Assembly: GCA_023954355.1 (NCBI GenBank)
Contig: JAMLID010000001.1
Coordinates: forward strand, 1 to 64,000
DNA length: 64,000 nt
Reading direction: 5' to 3'
From: Oligoflexia bacterium
GTDB lineage: Bacteria > Bdellovibrionota > UBA1018 > CAIPTA01
Shown here one piece after another: positions 19,557 to 27,513 of this stretch. A program made the translations under genes and the position numbers. The notes under the pieces were generated by a model. That model made no database searches. It saw only the letters and a program-made list of their open reading frames with translations, and was not told the origin of the DNA. How positions within the stretch are numbered: the stretch's first letter is position 1; the number at the start of each line of letters is the position of its first letter.

Positions 19557-19906
19557 AGCTGCCATCAAGAGAAGATATGATGGAGTTTGTGGAGGGAGAT
19601 GCGGGGCTTAATGCTCATATGCATAGGCAAATCTTAGATTTGATTGCCTCAAGTAAAGTGGTGCGTGAGCAGGTGACTGAATTGAAGCAAGATTTGTATT
19701 GGGTTGACTCTCAAGTTCCCGATTATTTACCGGGGGTTTCCCTGGGTTTAGAAATTACTCGTTTAACAAAAAGTTGGGGAGCCTCAGAGTACAAAAGAAG
19801 CTTTTCTTTAAAAGACTATTATCGAGCAAAAGAGTTTACCTATTTGATGCTTTTTCTTTTCGGTGGTGTCTTAATGCTTTTTATTCTTGTAAATTTATGG
19901 ACTTAA
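19553..19906 (+). CDS. Small single-pass membrane protein, putative anti-sigma factor
   Basis: A 117-residue protein with a cytosolic helical N terminus beginning PSREDMMEFVEGD and a C-terminal transmembrane helix (about 95-115). The N-terminal opening resembles anti-sigma factors (xxxLxxYVDGxL) but the zinc-binding HxxxC motif is absent. It uses a TTG start overlapping the previous stop as TTGA, with a strong GAGGAGG site upstream; this gives tight translational coupling to the sigma-like gene, the usual arrangement for sigma/anti-sigma pairs. Function is inferred from layout. Confidence 0.6.
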   Translation: MKLPSREDMMEFVEGDAGLNAHMHRQILDLIASSKVVREQVTELKQDLYWVDSQVPDYLPGVSLGLEITRLTKSWGASEYKRSFSLKDYYRAKEFTYLMLFLFGGVLMLFILVNLWT

Positions 19907-19936
19907 CTTTTGCGCCTAGAGGTGGAAAATAAAAAA

Positions 19937-20039
19937 GGCTGCTCTTGGAATAAACTTTTTATGGAGGGGAATTTCCTTAGGTGGAAAGGAAACAAAAGAG
20001 ATCCAAAAGCAGCCCTTGGCAGATTGCATCTATGCAATC
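19937..20039 (+). ncRNA. Candidate structured RNA in a 345-bp gene-free stretch
   Basis: Between 19907 and 20251 there is no gene. It holds a 12-bp stem with one internal mismatch (GGCTGCT-C-TTGGA at 19937-19949 with TCCAA-A-AGCAGCC at 20002-20014). A nested hairpin lies inside (TTTCCTT/AAGGAAA, 19972-19992), and a perfect 7-bp hairpin follows (GATTGCA-TCTA-TGCAATC, 20022-20039). No T-run follows, so it is not a simple terminator. It could be a small RNA, a 3' UTR structure of the anti-sigma-like gene, or a decayed inverted-repeat element. Strand is assumed. Confidence 0.4.
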
Positions 20040-20210
20040 AAGTAAACAAAAGCAATTGATATGCCAATTTAATTAGTGGGTATTTTTAAAAGAAAACTTC
20101 CAGAAAAAAATATAAGTTATTGAATTTAAAAGAGTAGATATTTTTCTGGGGTGTTCGATGAAAACAAATGGAGTTCCAAAAAGGTTCTCGCGACGCGTCT
20201 TTTTATGGGG

Positions 20211-20240
20211 AAAATAAAAAAGTAGTTCCGAAATGGAACT
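20211..20240 (-). terminator. Intrinsic terminator for the alpha/beta hydrolase operon
   Basis: On the minus strand, AGTTCC-ATTTC-GGAACT (20240-20224) is followed by a T-rich tract (CTTTTTTATTTT). It lies 12 bp past the stop codon of the 20252 hydrolase. Confidence 0.75.
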
Positions 20241-20251
20241 GCCAAGGAGCT

Positions 20252-21052
20252 TTAAGTGAAAAGGTATTCGTTAGAAAGCATAACAAATAAACTTGGATCT
20301 TCTACATTAGTACAGTGGCCGCGTCCGTTGATTTCATAGAACTTTCCATTAGAGAGCAAGCTTGCGAGCTCAAGAGAGTCTTCTTTAGGAAGAACCGCAT
20401 CTTTTTCGCCATGAAGAATGGTGATGGGGGTTTTAATAGCCTTAACTTTTTCTCGGTAATCAATGGCGGAAAGCATTTTTGGAACTCCGTGCCAGATTAA
20501 TGGGTGAATCCCAAAGCAATCGTTTACGATTCCTTCTCTAAGCTCGGGGCTAAGCTCTGCTTGGTGTATAGTTCCTAAGATTACCGCTTCTGCAACAGAT
20601 TTATCTTGGCTCATGGCTGTAAAGGCATCATACATTTCTGGTCCAAAAGAGATTCCTTTGGCTCCGACCGGGTCTAAAAGAAGCGCTTTATGGAATAAGC
20701 TCGGCTTTTGCAGTAACGCCTCTATGGCGATCAAGCCACCAGTGGAGTGGCCGATTATATTTACTTGGTTGCACTTAAGGTCGTTTAAAAGATTTATATA
20801 ATCAGAGGCTAAGCCTTCTAACTTTAGTTCTTTCTCTAAGTTTGGCCCTGTGCTTTTTCCGCAGCCTCTCCATTCCGCTAAAATGGCGCGACCTTTGAAA
20901 TCAGGCTTTGCTTGCTTTTGCCATTGTGAAATTGCGGGTTGCCACCATCGATTAGAGGCTAGGTTTCCGTGTATGAATAGCGTATCCATTGGTAAGAGAT
21001 TTTCTACAATCTCATAGTGCATATTAAAGCCGTCAGATGAAAAAAAAGGCAT
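20252..21052 (-). CDS. Alpha/beta hydrolase (cytosolic)
   Basis: A 266-residue alpha/beta-hydrolase with no signal peptide. The nucleophile elbow is GHSTGG (S103), the acid is probably D218 in HGEKDAV and the base H246 in GRGHCTNVEDP; an oxyanion-type HGN motif sits at 28-30. It is the last gene of a minus-strand run with a second, exported hydrolase and a ketoreductase, all beside a KAS III-like protein and an acyl-CoA ligase. A thioesterase, esterase or lactone-opening role in that acyl pathway is plausible. The substrate is unknown. Confidence 0.88.
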   Translation of the reverse strand: MPFFSSDGFNMHYEIVENLLPMDTLFIHGNLASNRWWQPAISQWQKQAKPDFKGRAILAEWRGCGKSTGPNLEKELKLEGLASDYINLLNDLKCNQVNIIGHSTGGLIAIEALLQKPSLFHKALLLDPVGAKGISFGPEMYDAFTAMSQDKSVAEAVILGTIHQAELSPELREGIVNDCFGIHPLIWHGVPKMLSAIDYREKVKAIKTPITILHGEKDAVLPKEDSLELASLLSNGKFYEINGRGHCTNVEDPSLFVMLSNEYLFT

Positions 21053-21062
21053 TCGAAAGCTC

Positions 21063-22052
21063 CTAGGGAATTTGAATTTCTAAAAAGCGAGCTTTTGCTT
21101 TTTTGGTCGCAGTGTTGCCAATAAACTCTAGGCCACGAGATAAGTTTCTATCTTCGTCCATGATTAACTTTACCCAACCAGAAGAAAAGCTTGGGATGGC
21201 TTCGGGGATTTTATGCTCAGAGGTAGAGATATCGATTCTACTAGCTCTTGCACTTCTTGGAATTTGCTCCCAGAAATTATCTAAAACTTTTCCAGGTATG
21301 TATTGGTCTTGATTGGCAATCATTAAATGTACTTTTCTTGTCTGTAGTTTTTCTAGAGCTGGTTGAATGTCGTATTTACGAATTCCTTGAACCATTCGAA
21401 ATACCGCCTCTAATTTATAGGGATTTTTTAAGATCTCAGGTTCTGCAAGAGGGTAGGTGTTGTAGATAAACTGTCTTAAAAAATAATCGTAGAGCTCATC
21501 ATCCGTTGCTCTATTCCAAGGATTGGTGATTCTATTTAAGGCTATTTGCTGACGAATCCACTGGTCTTGGGCTTCTAGTGGTTTAGTAAAAGGAGCCATT
21601 AGGATCAGGCTTTCAACTTTTCTTGGATGTTGATGGGCAAACTCAACAGCAATGGCTCCACCGTAAGACAAACCTAAAATATGAGCTTTTTGGATTCTTA
21701 AGTGATCCATTAAACGTTTGGTGATTTCTACTTGAAGAGAATAAGGAATTTCATAATTTACGGGCAGTTTTCCTTTTAAAAGAGTTTCGCCCATTCCCAC
21801 CATGTCGAAGCGTAGGATTCCGGCGTTTGGAGATTTTTGCTTTAAATTTTCGACAAATGCGTCCCATGACTTAGTGGAATAGGTTAGACCGTTAAGCAGT
21901 ACAACGGTTGGTTCACGATAGGAATCTGCTTTTTTATAATCAAAATAAATAGAATAACTTTTGCCTTCAGCGTAGAGACGAACAAATCCCTCGTCGTTTG
22001 CGTGTACGGTATTGGCAAAAAATACAGCAAGTAAAAGTACAAAAACTTTCAT
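21063..22052 (-). CDS. Alpha/beta hydrolase (exported)
   Basis: A 329-residue alpha/beta-hydrolase with a cleavable signal peptide (MKVFVLLLAVFFANTVHA). The nucleophile lies in GLSYGG (S129); HILGLSYGGAIAVEFAHQHP is a classical elbow. A cap-like helical segment follows (about 165-230). The gene ends 10 bp before the start of the cytosolic hydrolase and lies 25 bp after the ketoreductase, so the three probably share a transcript. It is only distantly similar to its neighbour by eye and is located in the periplasm or outside the cell, so it may act on exported lipids or prey lipids. Confidence 0.86.
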   Translation of the reverse strand: MKVFVLLLAVFFANTVHANDEGFVRLYAEGKSYSIYFDYKKADSYREPTVVLLNGLTYSTKSWDAFVENLKQKSPNAGILRFDMVGMGETLLKGKLPVNYEIPYSLQVEITKRLMDHLRIQKAHILGLSYGGAIAVEFAHQHPRKVESLILMAPFTKPLEAQDQWIRQQIALNRITNPWNRATDDELYDYFLRQFIYNTYPLAEPEILKNPYKLEAVFRMVQGIRKYDIQPALEKLQTRKVHLMIANQDQYIPGKVLDNFWEQIPRSARASRIDISTSEHKIPEAIPSFSSGWVKLIMDEDRNLSRGLEFIGNTATKKAKARFLEIQIP

Positions 22053-22077
22053 GAAATCCCCCTCAAGATTTTCTTTC

Positions 22078-22818
22078 TTAAAGCGTTAGAGCTCCATCCA
22101 CACTCATTACGGTTCCAGAAATATAAGAAGCCTCTTCACTTGATAAAAACAAACAAGCATTTGCAATATCTTCAGGTAACCCAAGTTTTGCTAAAGGAAC
22201 CTTTGCTTCCATTTTTTCTAAAACTTCTTTTGGCATTCCCGCCGTCATTTTGGTTGCAATAAAACCTGGAGCAATAGCGTTTACGGTCATGCCTGAGCGA
22301 GCAAATTCTCTGGCCCATGTTTTGGTCATTCCAATCACGCCAGATTTTGCTGCCGCATAATTGGTTTGTCCAAAATTACCAAATAAGCCCACGATGCTTG
22401 AGATGTTGATGATGCGTTTAGGGCCGTCTTGAAATTTTTCAAAAAGAGATTTGGTTACATGAAAGAGTCCGCTGAGGTTGGTTGCGATTACAGCATCCCA
22501 TTCAGAGGCTTCCATTTTTTTAAAAGATTTATCTCTTGTGATTCCCGCGTTGTTTACAAGATAGTTTATGTTTCCTGGCAATTTACTTGCAGCAGCAGAA
22601 CAAGACTCTTTATTGCTTACATCAACTTTTTCAAATTGAACTTTTGATCCAAAACTAGAAAGCTCAGCTTTTGCTTGGTCGAGAGCATCTTGAGAAAAGT
22701 CCCAAATTGATACATTGCATCCTGCTGTGAGATAAGCTTTCGCAATAGCAAAGCCAATGCCTTGTGCTCCTCCTGTTACGACTGCTGTTTTACCCTGGAA
22801 ATTGTATTGAATATTCAT
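22078..22818 (-). CDS. FabG/PhaB-like 3-oxoacyl reductase (SDR)
   Basis: A 246-residue classical short-chain dehydrogenase that reduces 3-oxoacyl-ACP or -CoA with NAD(P)H. The cofactor motif TGGAQGIG (15-22), NNAG (89-92) and the catalytic S141, Y154, K158 (NYAAAKSG) are all in place; the C-terminal SGTVMSVDGALTL is typical of FabG/PhaB. The frame opens 30 bp earlier at a TTG, but the ATG at 22818 gives the usual N terminus. It is divergent from the KAS III-like gene across 58 bp, which must contain both promoters. Confidence 0.92.
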   Translation of the reverse strand: MNIQYNFQGKTAVVTGGAQGIGFAIAKAYLTAGCNVSIWDFSQDALDQAKAELSSFGSKVQFEKVDVSNKESCSAAASKLPGNINYLVNNAGITRDKSFKKMEASEWDAVIATNLSGLFHVTKSLFEKFQDGPKRIINISSIVGLFGNFGQTNYAAAKSGVIGMTKTWAREFARSGMTVNAIAPGFIATKMTAGMPKEVLEKMEAKVPLAKLGLPEDIANACLFLSSEEASYISGTVMSVDGALTL

Positions 22819-22876
22819 AGATGGGTGGTATATCCGCTTAATGCGCAATTCGTCAAGAAACTGTTAGGAGTAAGTT

Positions 22877-23875
22877 ATGAGATCAGCAATTATCGCAGGC
22901 ATCGGAATGCATCATCCTTCACGATTAATCGAAAACTCTTTTTTCAATGAAAAATACCAGATTGATATAGACAGTTTTTTGCGAGAAAAAAGAAATATTC
23001 ATCAGCGCTACCATATGGAAGCAGATGAAGCTACGAGTGATCTCATTGTACCAGCTATTGAAAAAGCTTTGCAGTCAGCTAAAATTACCAAAGACGAAGT
23101 TGATCTCTTAATTGTTGCAACCGATACACCTGATTATTTATCACCTTCTACAGCTTCGGTTGTACAACATAAAATGGGGTTAAAGAATGCAGGTACTTTT
23201 GATTTAAATTCTGCTTGTGCAGGATTCGTCACCGCCCTTGATGTTGCAAAAAAATATATTTCTTCTGATGAACAATACAGAAATATTGTTGTTGTTGGTG
23301 CCTATGGGATGTCGAAATATTTGAATTGGGATGATTACAAAATCGCTTCTCTTTTTGCTGATGGTGCTGGAGCTGTAGTTGTTCAAGCTAGTGCTGAAGA
23401 GGGTAAAGGGATTTTGTCTTCTAAACTTTTTACTTTGGGTGAATACTACGACTATATGGGTGTCTATGGTGGTGGAACCGCTATGCCTACAAGCCATGAA
23501 GCGATTGAGAAAAAAGAAAATTTATTAAATTTTGCGAAAAAAATTCCACTTGAGACGAATCCTACGCACTGGCCACGTTTAGCTCGTTTGGTTTTAGATA
23601 AAAGCAATCGAAAACTTCAAGACGTTAAAAAGTTTTTCTTAACACAAATCAATATTGGCTCCATTGATGAGACAATGAAGAATTTAGAATTACCCGCATC
23701 AATGAGTCATAATATTATGGATAAATATGGGTATACGGGCTCTGCTTGTATTCCTATGGCTATGGCTGATGCAGTAGAGAAAAAAATCTTAAACAAAGGT
23801 GATCTTATTGTTCTTGTTGGTTCAGGGGGAGGGGTGTCCATGGCCTCTCTAGTTATTGAATGGACAATGGATTAA
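22877..23875 (+). CDS. KAS III (FabH)-fold protein with altered catalytic triad
   Basis: A 332-residue thiolase-fold protein of the FabH/OleA superfamily, which joins or transfers acyl groups. The nucleophilic cysteine is conserved (C114 in LNSACAGFVTALDVA). The positions of the FabH His (family HQAN) and Asn (family GNTSAAS) are T256 (LTQIN) and Y286 (YGYTGSAC). Without His and Asn the normal decarboxylative condensation is unlikely, so it may be an acyltransferase, a non-decarboxylating enzyme or a carrier-like acyl acceptor. The stop overlaps the ligase start as TAATG, strongly suggesting a joint pathway with that acyl-activating enzyme. Confidence 0.86.
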   Translation: MRSAIIAGIGMHHPSRLIENSFFNEKYQIDIDSFLREKRNIHQRYHMEADEATSDLIVPAIEKALQSAKITKDEVDLLIVATDTPDYLSPSTASVVQHKMGLKNAGTFDLNSACAGFVTALDVAKKYISSDEQYRNIVVVGAYGMSKYLNWDDYKIASLFADGAGAVVVQASAEEGKGILSSKLFTLGEYYDYMGVYGGGTAMPTSHEAIEKKENLLNFAKKIPLETNPTHWPRLARLVLDKSNRKLQDVKKFFLTQINIGSIDETMKNLELPASMSHNIMDKYGYTGSACIPMAMADAVEKKILNKGDLIVLVGSGGGVSMASLVIEWTMD

Positions 23876-25347
23876 TGGCTATGGCTTTTGAGCTTGATTG
23901 GCTTAAACGCTGGAGCTTATATCAACCCAATAAGATATGTATTCGTTGTGCTGATTCTCTCAGAGAGTTTTCTTATCAAGAGGTTTTCGAGCGTGTTTTA
24001 GGAATTACTCAATACCTACAAGTAGAGTATAAAATTACTAAGGGCGATCGAGTAGCTTGTCTTTCTACTAATGAGCCCGAGTATTTATTTTTATTTTTTG
24101 CCCTTCAAAGATTAGGGGCCATTTTGGTTCCTGTAAATTTTCGTTTTTCGAAGCGGGAGATAGATTTTGTCTTAAAAAATTCAGAAGCAAAGCTTGTCAT
24201 TTACGAAAAGGAGTTTAAAGAAAATATTTCTCATGAACTGACTCTTGATCTTTCTGTTTTACGTACGATTACTCCTATAAAAGAAGAGAGCATATTTGAT
24301 GCTAAGCCAGATGATGCAGTAATGATTTTATATACCTCTGGCACTACGGGTTTTCCTAAAGGGGCTATTATTGATCACCAAATGCTTTTTTGGAACTCCA
24401 TTAGTACCGGGCTACGACTAGAAATACAAAGCTCAGACCGCTCGCTTTTATTTCATCCTTTTTTTCATACTTCTGGATGGAACGTTTTAACTACTCCGTT
24501 TCTACACCATGGGGCATCTATTGTTTTTTTAAAAAAATTCGATGCTGATCGTGTATTAGAGCTTTGTGATAGTGAGAAGATAAGTATCTTATTTGGTGTT
24601 CCAACAATGATGGATATGATGGCGGCTTCACAAAAATTTACGCAAATTAAATTTGACTCTGTTCGCTATGCCATTGTTGGGGGTGAGCCTATGTCTGTTC
24701 CTTTGATCGAAAAATGGAATAAAAAAGGAGTGCCTATACGACAAGGTTATGGGCTTACAGAATTTGGTCCAAATGTTTTTTCACTAAATGAAGAAGATGC
24801 TGTTCGAAAAATCGGTTCTATTGGTTTCCCAAATTTTTATATAGAAGTAAAAATAGTAGATGCTGAAGGGAATGAACTTTTAGAGCCAAATACTGTAGGT
24901 GAGCTTTGTTTGCGTGGCCCTGCTTGTACGCAAGGATATTGGAAAAATGAAGAAGCTACTCAGTCTGCGATTCAAAGACAATGGTTGCATACGGGCGATT
25001 TGGTTAGAAAAGATGAAGACGGTTATTTTTATGTTGTAGGTCGTAAAAAAGAGATGATTATTTCTGGCGGAGAGAATATTTATCCCGCAGAAATAGAAGC
25101 TTATTTGATGAAAAAGCCTGAAATGCGAGAAGTGGCTATTGTAGGCGTGAGTGATGAAAAATGGGGGGAAGTAGGAAAATGCTTTTACTCAACTCACAAT
25201 GAAGAGCCTATTGCCGAAGAAAATTTAAAAAAATACTGTCTTGAGGGTTTAGCAAAATATAAAATTCCCAAAACTTTTGTCTATATAAAGTCATTGCCTA
25301 AGGGTGATAGTGGTAAAATCTTAAAAAAAGCATTAAGCAATTTATGA
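23875..25347 (+). CDS. AMP-forming acyl-CoA synthetase/ligase
   Basis: A 490-residue member of the ANL superfamily that activates a carboxylic (probably fatty) acid as acyl-AMP and acyl-CoA. The P-loop-like LYTSGTTGFPKGAI, the GYGLTEFGP adenine-binding motif, the TGDLVRKDEDGYFYVVGRKK hinge and the C-terminal catalytic lysine region LPKGDSGKILKKAL are all present. The frame opens 15 bp earlier, but the ATG at 23875 overlaps the preceding stop as TAATG and is preferred. Its partner is the KAS III-like protein. OleC-like beta-lactone synthetases belong to the same superfamily, but nothing here proves that activity. Confidence 0.92.
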   Translation: MAMAFELDWLKRWSLYQPNKICIRCADSLREFSYQEVFERVLGITQYLQVEYKITKGDRVACLSTNEPEYLFLFFALQRLGAILVPVNFRFSKREIDFVLKNSEAKLVIYEKEFKENISHELTLDLSVLRTITPIKEESIFDAKPDDAVMILYTSGTTGFPKGAIIDHQMLFWNSISTGLRLEIQSSDRSLLFHPFFHTSGWNVLTTPFLHHGASIVFLKKFDADRVLELCDSEKISILFGVPTMMDMMAASQKFTQIKFDSVRYAIVGGEPMSVPLIEKWNKKGVPIRQGYGLTEFGPNVFSLNEEDAVRKIGSIGFPNFYIEVKIVDAEGNELLEPNTVGELCLRGPACTQGYWKNEEATQSAIQRQWLHTGDLVRKDEDGYFYVVGRKKEMIISGGENIYPAEIEAYLMKKPEMREVAIVGVSDEKWGEVGKCFYSTHNEEPIAEENLKKYCLEGLAKYKIPKTFVYIKSLPKGDSGKILKKALSNL

Positions 25348-25381
25348 TTTTTATCACTTCTAGAAAACAAGCTGCGAAAAG

Positions 25382-26689
25382 TTAAGAGCAAAAAGGCAAT
25401 TCACCAAGATCGGTTTCTTCTGAATCGCGAATTTCTTTAACAAGGGAAGAGTTTTTCTGGATAAGCTCATTCTTATCAAATGTATGATAGACGGCTATTT
25501 CTGGGCTAAGAGAAAGTTTTGCACTCATTTGATAAAATTTATTAAAACTCATTTTTGTTTCAAGAGTAGGTATTTTAGAGGTAATTTTTGATGAGTCTAT
25601 TTGTATGGGGTATTGAAAACACTTCGGTGAAAGTGTTTCTGCTCGCTCTAATCTATTATTAGTAAGCGCTCTACGTGTCCACTGAAAGGTGGGGTCTAAA
25701 GTAGCGATGATTTGTTTTAATTTTTCTTGGCTTTCTTTTTCTAAAACAGATTCTAAATTATTATTTTTTAAAACGTCTTCTAGGCCTGGAGCTTTAACTA
25801 ATGAAGTATCTATAGCAGGGCAGTTATTATCAATATTAGTCATTGATCGCTCGTAACATCTCATGCTGGTAGCGATTGAAATTTTTCCTGGTTCTTCGTT
25901 GAAATTTTCATAAGCGGCTAGGCGTTTTCGAAAGTTTTCTTGAAGAGGTAGAAATGCTTGCATAATGGCAGCCACCTTACCGTCTTGATCAATTAAGGGA
26001 GAACCAGAGTTGCCAGGTTTAGATTCGCACCCTCCGATAGAGAAAACAGAGTCAGTTTCTTTTTTATAGATAGGAAAGCGAAATGAATTGGCTACTGCTT
26101 CGCAATCTTGTTTTTGTAATATGCCCTTAGGACTATTTTTTTGTGTGGGTGTGATCCCATAAAATGTGAGCTTTTGCCCGTTTTTTAGTCCGTTTTGATT
26201 TAGACTAAATGCAGACTTTGATGAATTTTTTTCTAATTGAAAAAGTGCCATATCTGGAGATACAGAGTTTGGCCGATCGCTTGCGCCAATAAATGACTTA
26301 CAGGCAATGGTTTCTTCTTCTCCTGATTCACCAGCAGGGAAAATAAATTTTATGCGATCTTTGCATAATTCTGGTTCAAATTTTACTGCAGCTGGGAGGC
26401 AATGAGCATTTGTTAAAACTAAATCACTACCGACTAAAAAAGAGGTACATTCTAAAACACTATTTTCAGTAGAGGCTACTAGCATTCCCACATTCTCGGG
26501 ACATTCTTCACTATTTTCGCAAACAAGTTTTGCTTCTTTAGCAATAGAGTTAGCTTCTTTTAAATTTTTGGCAGGAATATGGTGAACAAGATTTTGCGCA
26601 GGCGCGATAGCCTCATTTTTTTTATCAGCGCAAGAACTTAAGATCCATGAGCTAGAGAGCAATAACAGCAACAACAATAACGGTTTCAC
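25382..26689 (-). CDS. Trypsin-like serine protease lipoprotein
   Basis: A 435-residue putative lipoprotein: a Leu-rich signal ending in LSSC (lipobox cysteine C20). The S1-type triad is visible as H96 (VLTNAHC), D146 (SPDMALFQ) and S228 (KPGNSGSPLI), resembling V8/glutamyl-endopeptidase-like enzymes. About 200 residues follow the protease domain with no recognised motif. Seven or more cysteines suggest disulphides. It would act on the periplasmic or outer face of the envelope. It is convergent with the acyl-CoA ligase and stands alone. Confidence 0.88.
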   Translation of the reverse strand: MKPLLLLLLLLSSSWILSSCADKKNEAIAPAQNLVHHIPAKNLKEANSIAKEAKLVCENSEECPENVGMLVASTENSVLECTSFLVGSDLVLTNAHCLPAAVKFEPELCKDRIKFIFPAGESGEEETIACKSFIGASDRPNSVSPDMALFQLEKNSSKSAFSLNQNGLKNGQKLTFYGITPTQKNSPKGILQKQDCEAVANSFRFPIYKKETDSVFSIGGCESKPGNSGSPLIDQDGKVAAIMQAFLPLQENFRKRLAAYENFNEEPGKISIATSMRCYERSMTNIDNNCPAIDTSLVKAPGLEDVLKNNNLESVLEKESQEKLKQIIATLDPTFQWTRRALTNNRLERAETLSPKCFQYPIQIDSSKITSKIPTLETKMSFNKFYQMSAKLSLSPEIAVYHTFDKNELIQKNSSLVKEIRDSEETDLGELPFCS

Positions 26690-26750
26690 GCAATTAGTAT
26701 AGTATAGTGTATTCTTTTAATCAACTATTAATTTGTTCGTAACTATATAA

Positions 26751-26787
26751 AAATAAAGGAGAAATCAAAATGATTTCTCCTTTATTT
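26751..26787. terminator. Strong intrinsic terminator
   Basis: A 17-bp perfect stem (AAATAAAGGAGAAATCA at 26751-26767, with its complement at 26771-26787, loop AAA). The A/T ends provide a U-tract in either direction. It lies 18 bp beyond the stop of the L,D-transpeptidase at 26805 and upstream of the protease gene, insulating the two. Confidence 0.88.
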
Positions 26788-26804
26788 TGGGCTTTGGCTT
26801 TGCT

Positions 26805-27500
26805 TTAGTATAGTCCGCCGGCAAGCTCGCAGTTAATTTTTTTGCCTCTGATGATTTCTCGTGTTTCTTTAGGAGTACAAATTCTTCTTTGTTCTCTTGG
26901 GCTTCTAATGTGTAGTCCAATGTTTTCACCTACGATAACTCGAGTGTTTTTCATTCCGTAATAATTCACCATATGGAAAAGATATTTTGCGTCTTCTTCA
27001 GCTTGGCGAATACAACCACCAGACTGCTTGGTTCCAAGTAGTCCAATATTTTCACCATAAGTTGCATGAAGGGCGATTCCACCGTTAAAGAAAATCGCAT
27101 AATCCATTCGAGCATCCCATAGTTTTGAAGTATAAAATTCTTCCATTCTAAAGGGAACAAATGTGCCGTCTGGAGTATCAGCCATATAACAATCGCCATT
27201 AGGTGGGCATTTTAAAACTTCTTTACCGCTAGAAACGAGCCATTTATTGGTTACAATGCCGTCTTCTTCAGTCCAAAGAAATTGTCTGGCTTTATCGATA
27301 TATATTTTGAGTCTTGGTTTAGAGGCAGTAGCTTCAGCATCTAAGTCGATAAGCTCTGGTTGGTTTTCCATAATTTCTTGCAAGATTTGATCTGGGCTTG
27401 CTAAATCGTCAAGTTCTACTCTTGCAGCCTTAGCCACGTTCAAAGTGAAGGGGATTAGGGCTATGGCTAAAATTAGTGCTCTTAGCTTTTGGGTTTTCAT
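26805..27500 (-). CDS. L,D-transpeptidase (YkuD), downstream paralogue
   Basis: A 231-residue exported YkuD enzyme that forms 3-3 peptidoglycan cross-links, exchanges D-amino acids or attaches proteins to the wall. Signal peptide MKTQKLRALILAIALIPFTL... ends near ALA-type AKA; the mature region starts with LDDLASPDQI. The catalytic motif is ALHATYG followed by SGGCIRQ, containing the conserved His, Ser and Cys. The frame is open to 27530, but AAAGGA lies 7-8 bp before the ATG at 27500. It is a tandem duplicate of the gene 13 bp upstream (same LDDLASPD start and same active site), with a shorter C terminus. Confidence 0.93.
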   Translation of the reverse strand: MKTQKLRALILAIALIPFTLNVAKAARVELDDLASPDQILQEIMENQPELIDLDAEATASKPRLKIYIDKARQFLWTEEDGIVTNKWLVSSGKEVLKCPPNGDCYMADTPDGTFVPFRMEEFYTSKLWDARMDYAIFFNGGIALHATYGENIGLLGTKQSGGCIRQAEEDAKYLFHMVNYYGMKNTRVIVGENIGLHIRSPREQRRICTPKETREIIRGKKINCELAGGLY

Positions 27501-27513
27501 GTTGGGGTCCTTT

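Noticed and set aside
19937-20039. Cyclic-di-GMP riboswitch
   Set aside because: The conserved receptor and tetraloop sequences of that riboswitch are absent; only the stems are seen.
20252-25347. Naming the cluster OleABCD
   Set aside because: The SDR is too short for OleD, the KAS III-like protein lacks the OleA His and Asn, and the order differs; resemblance is only by gene type.
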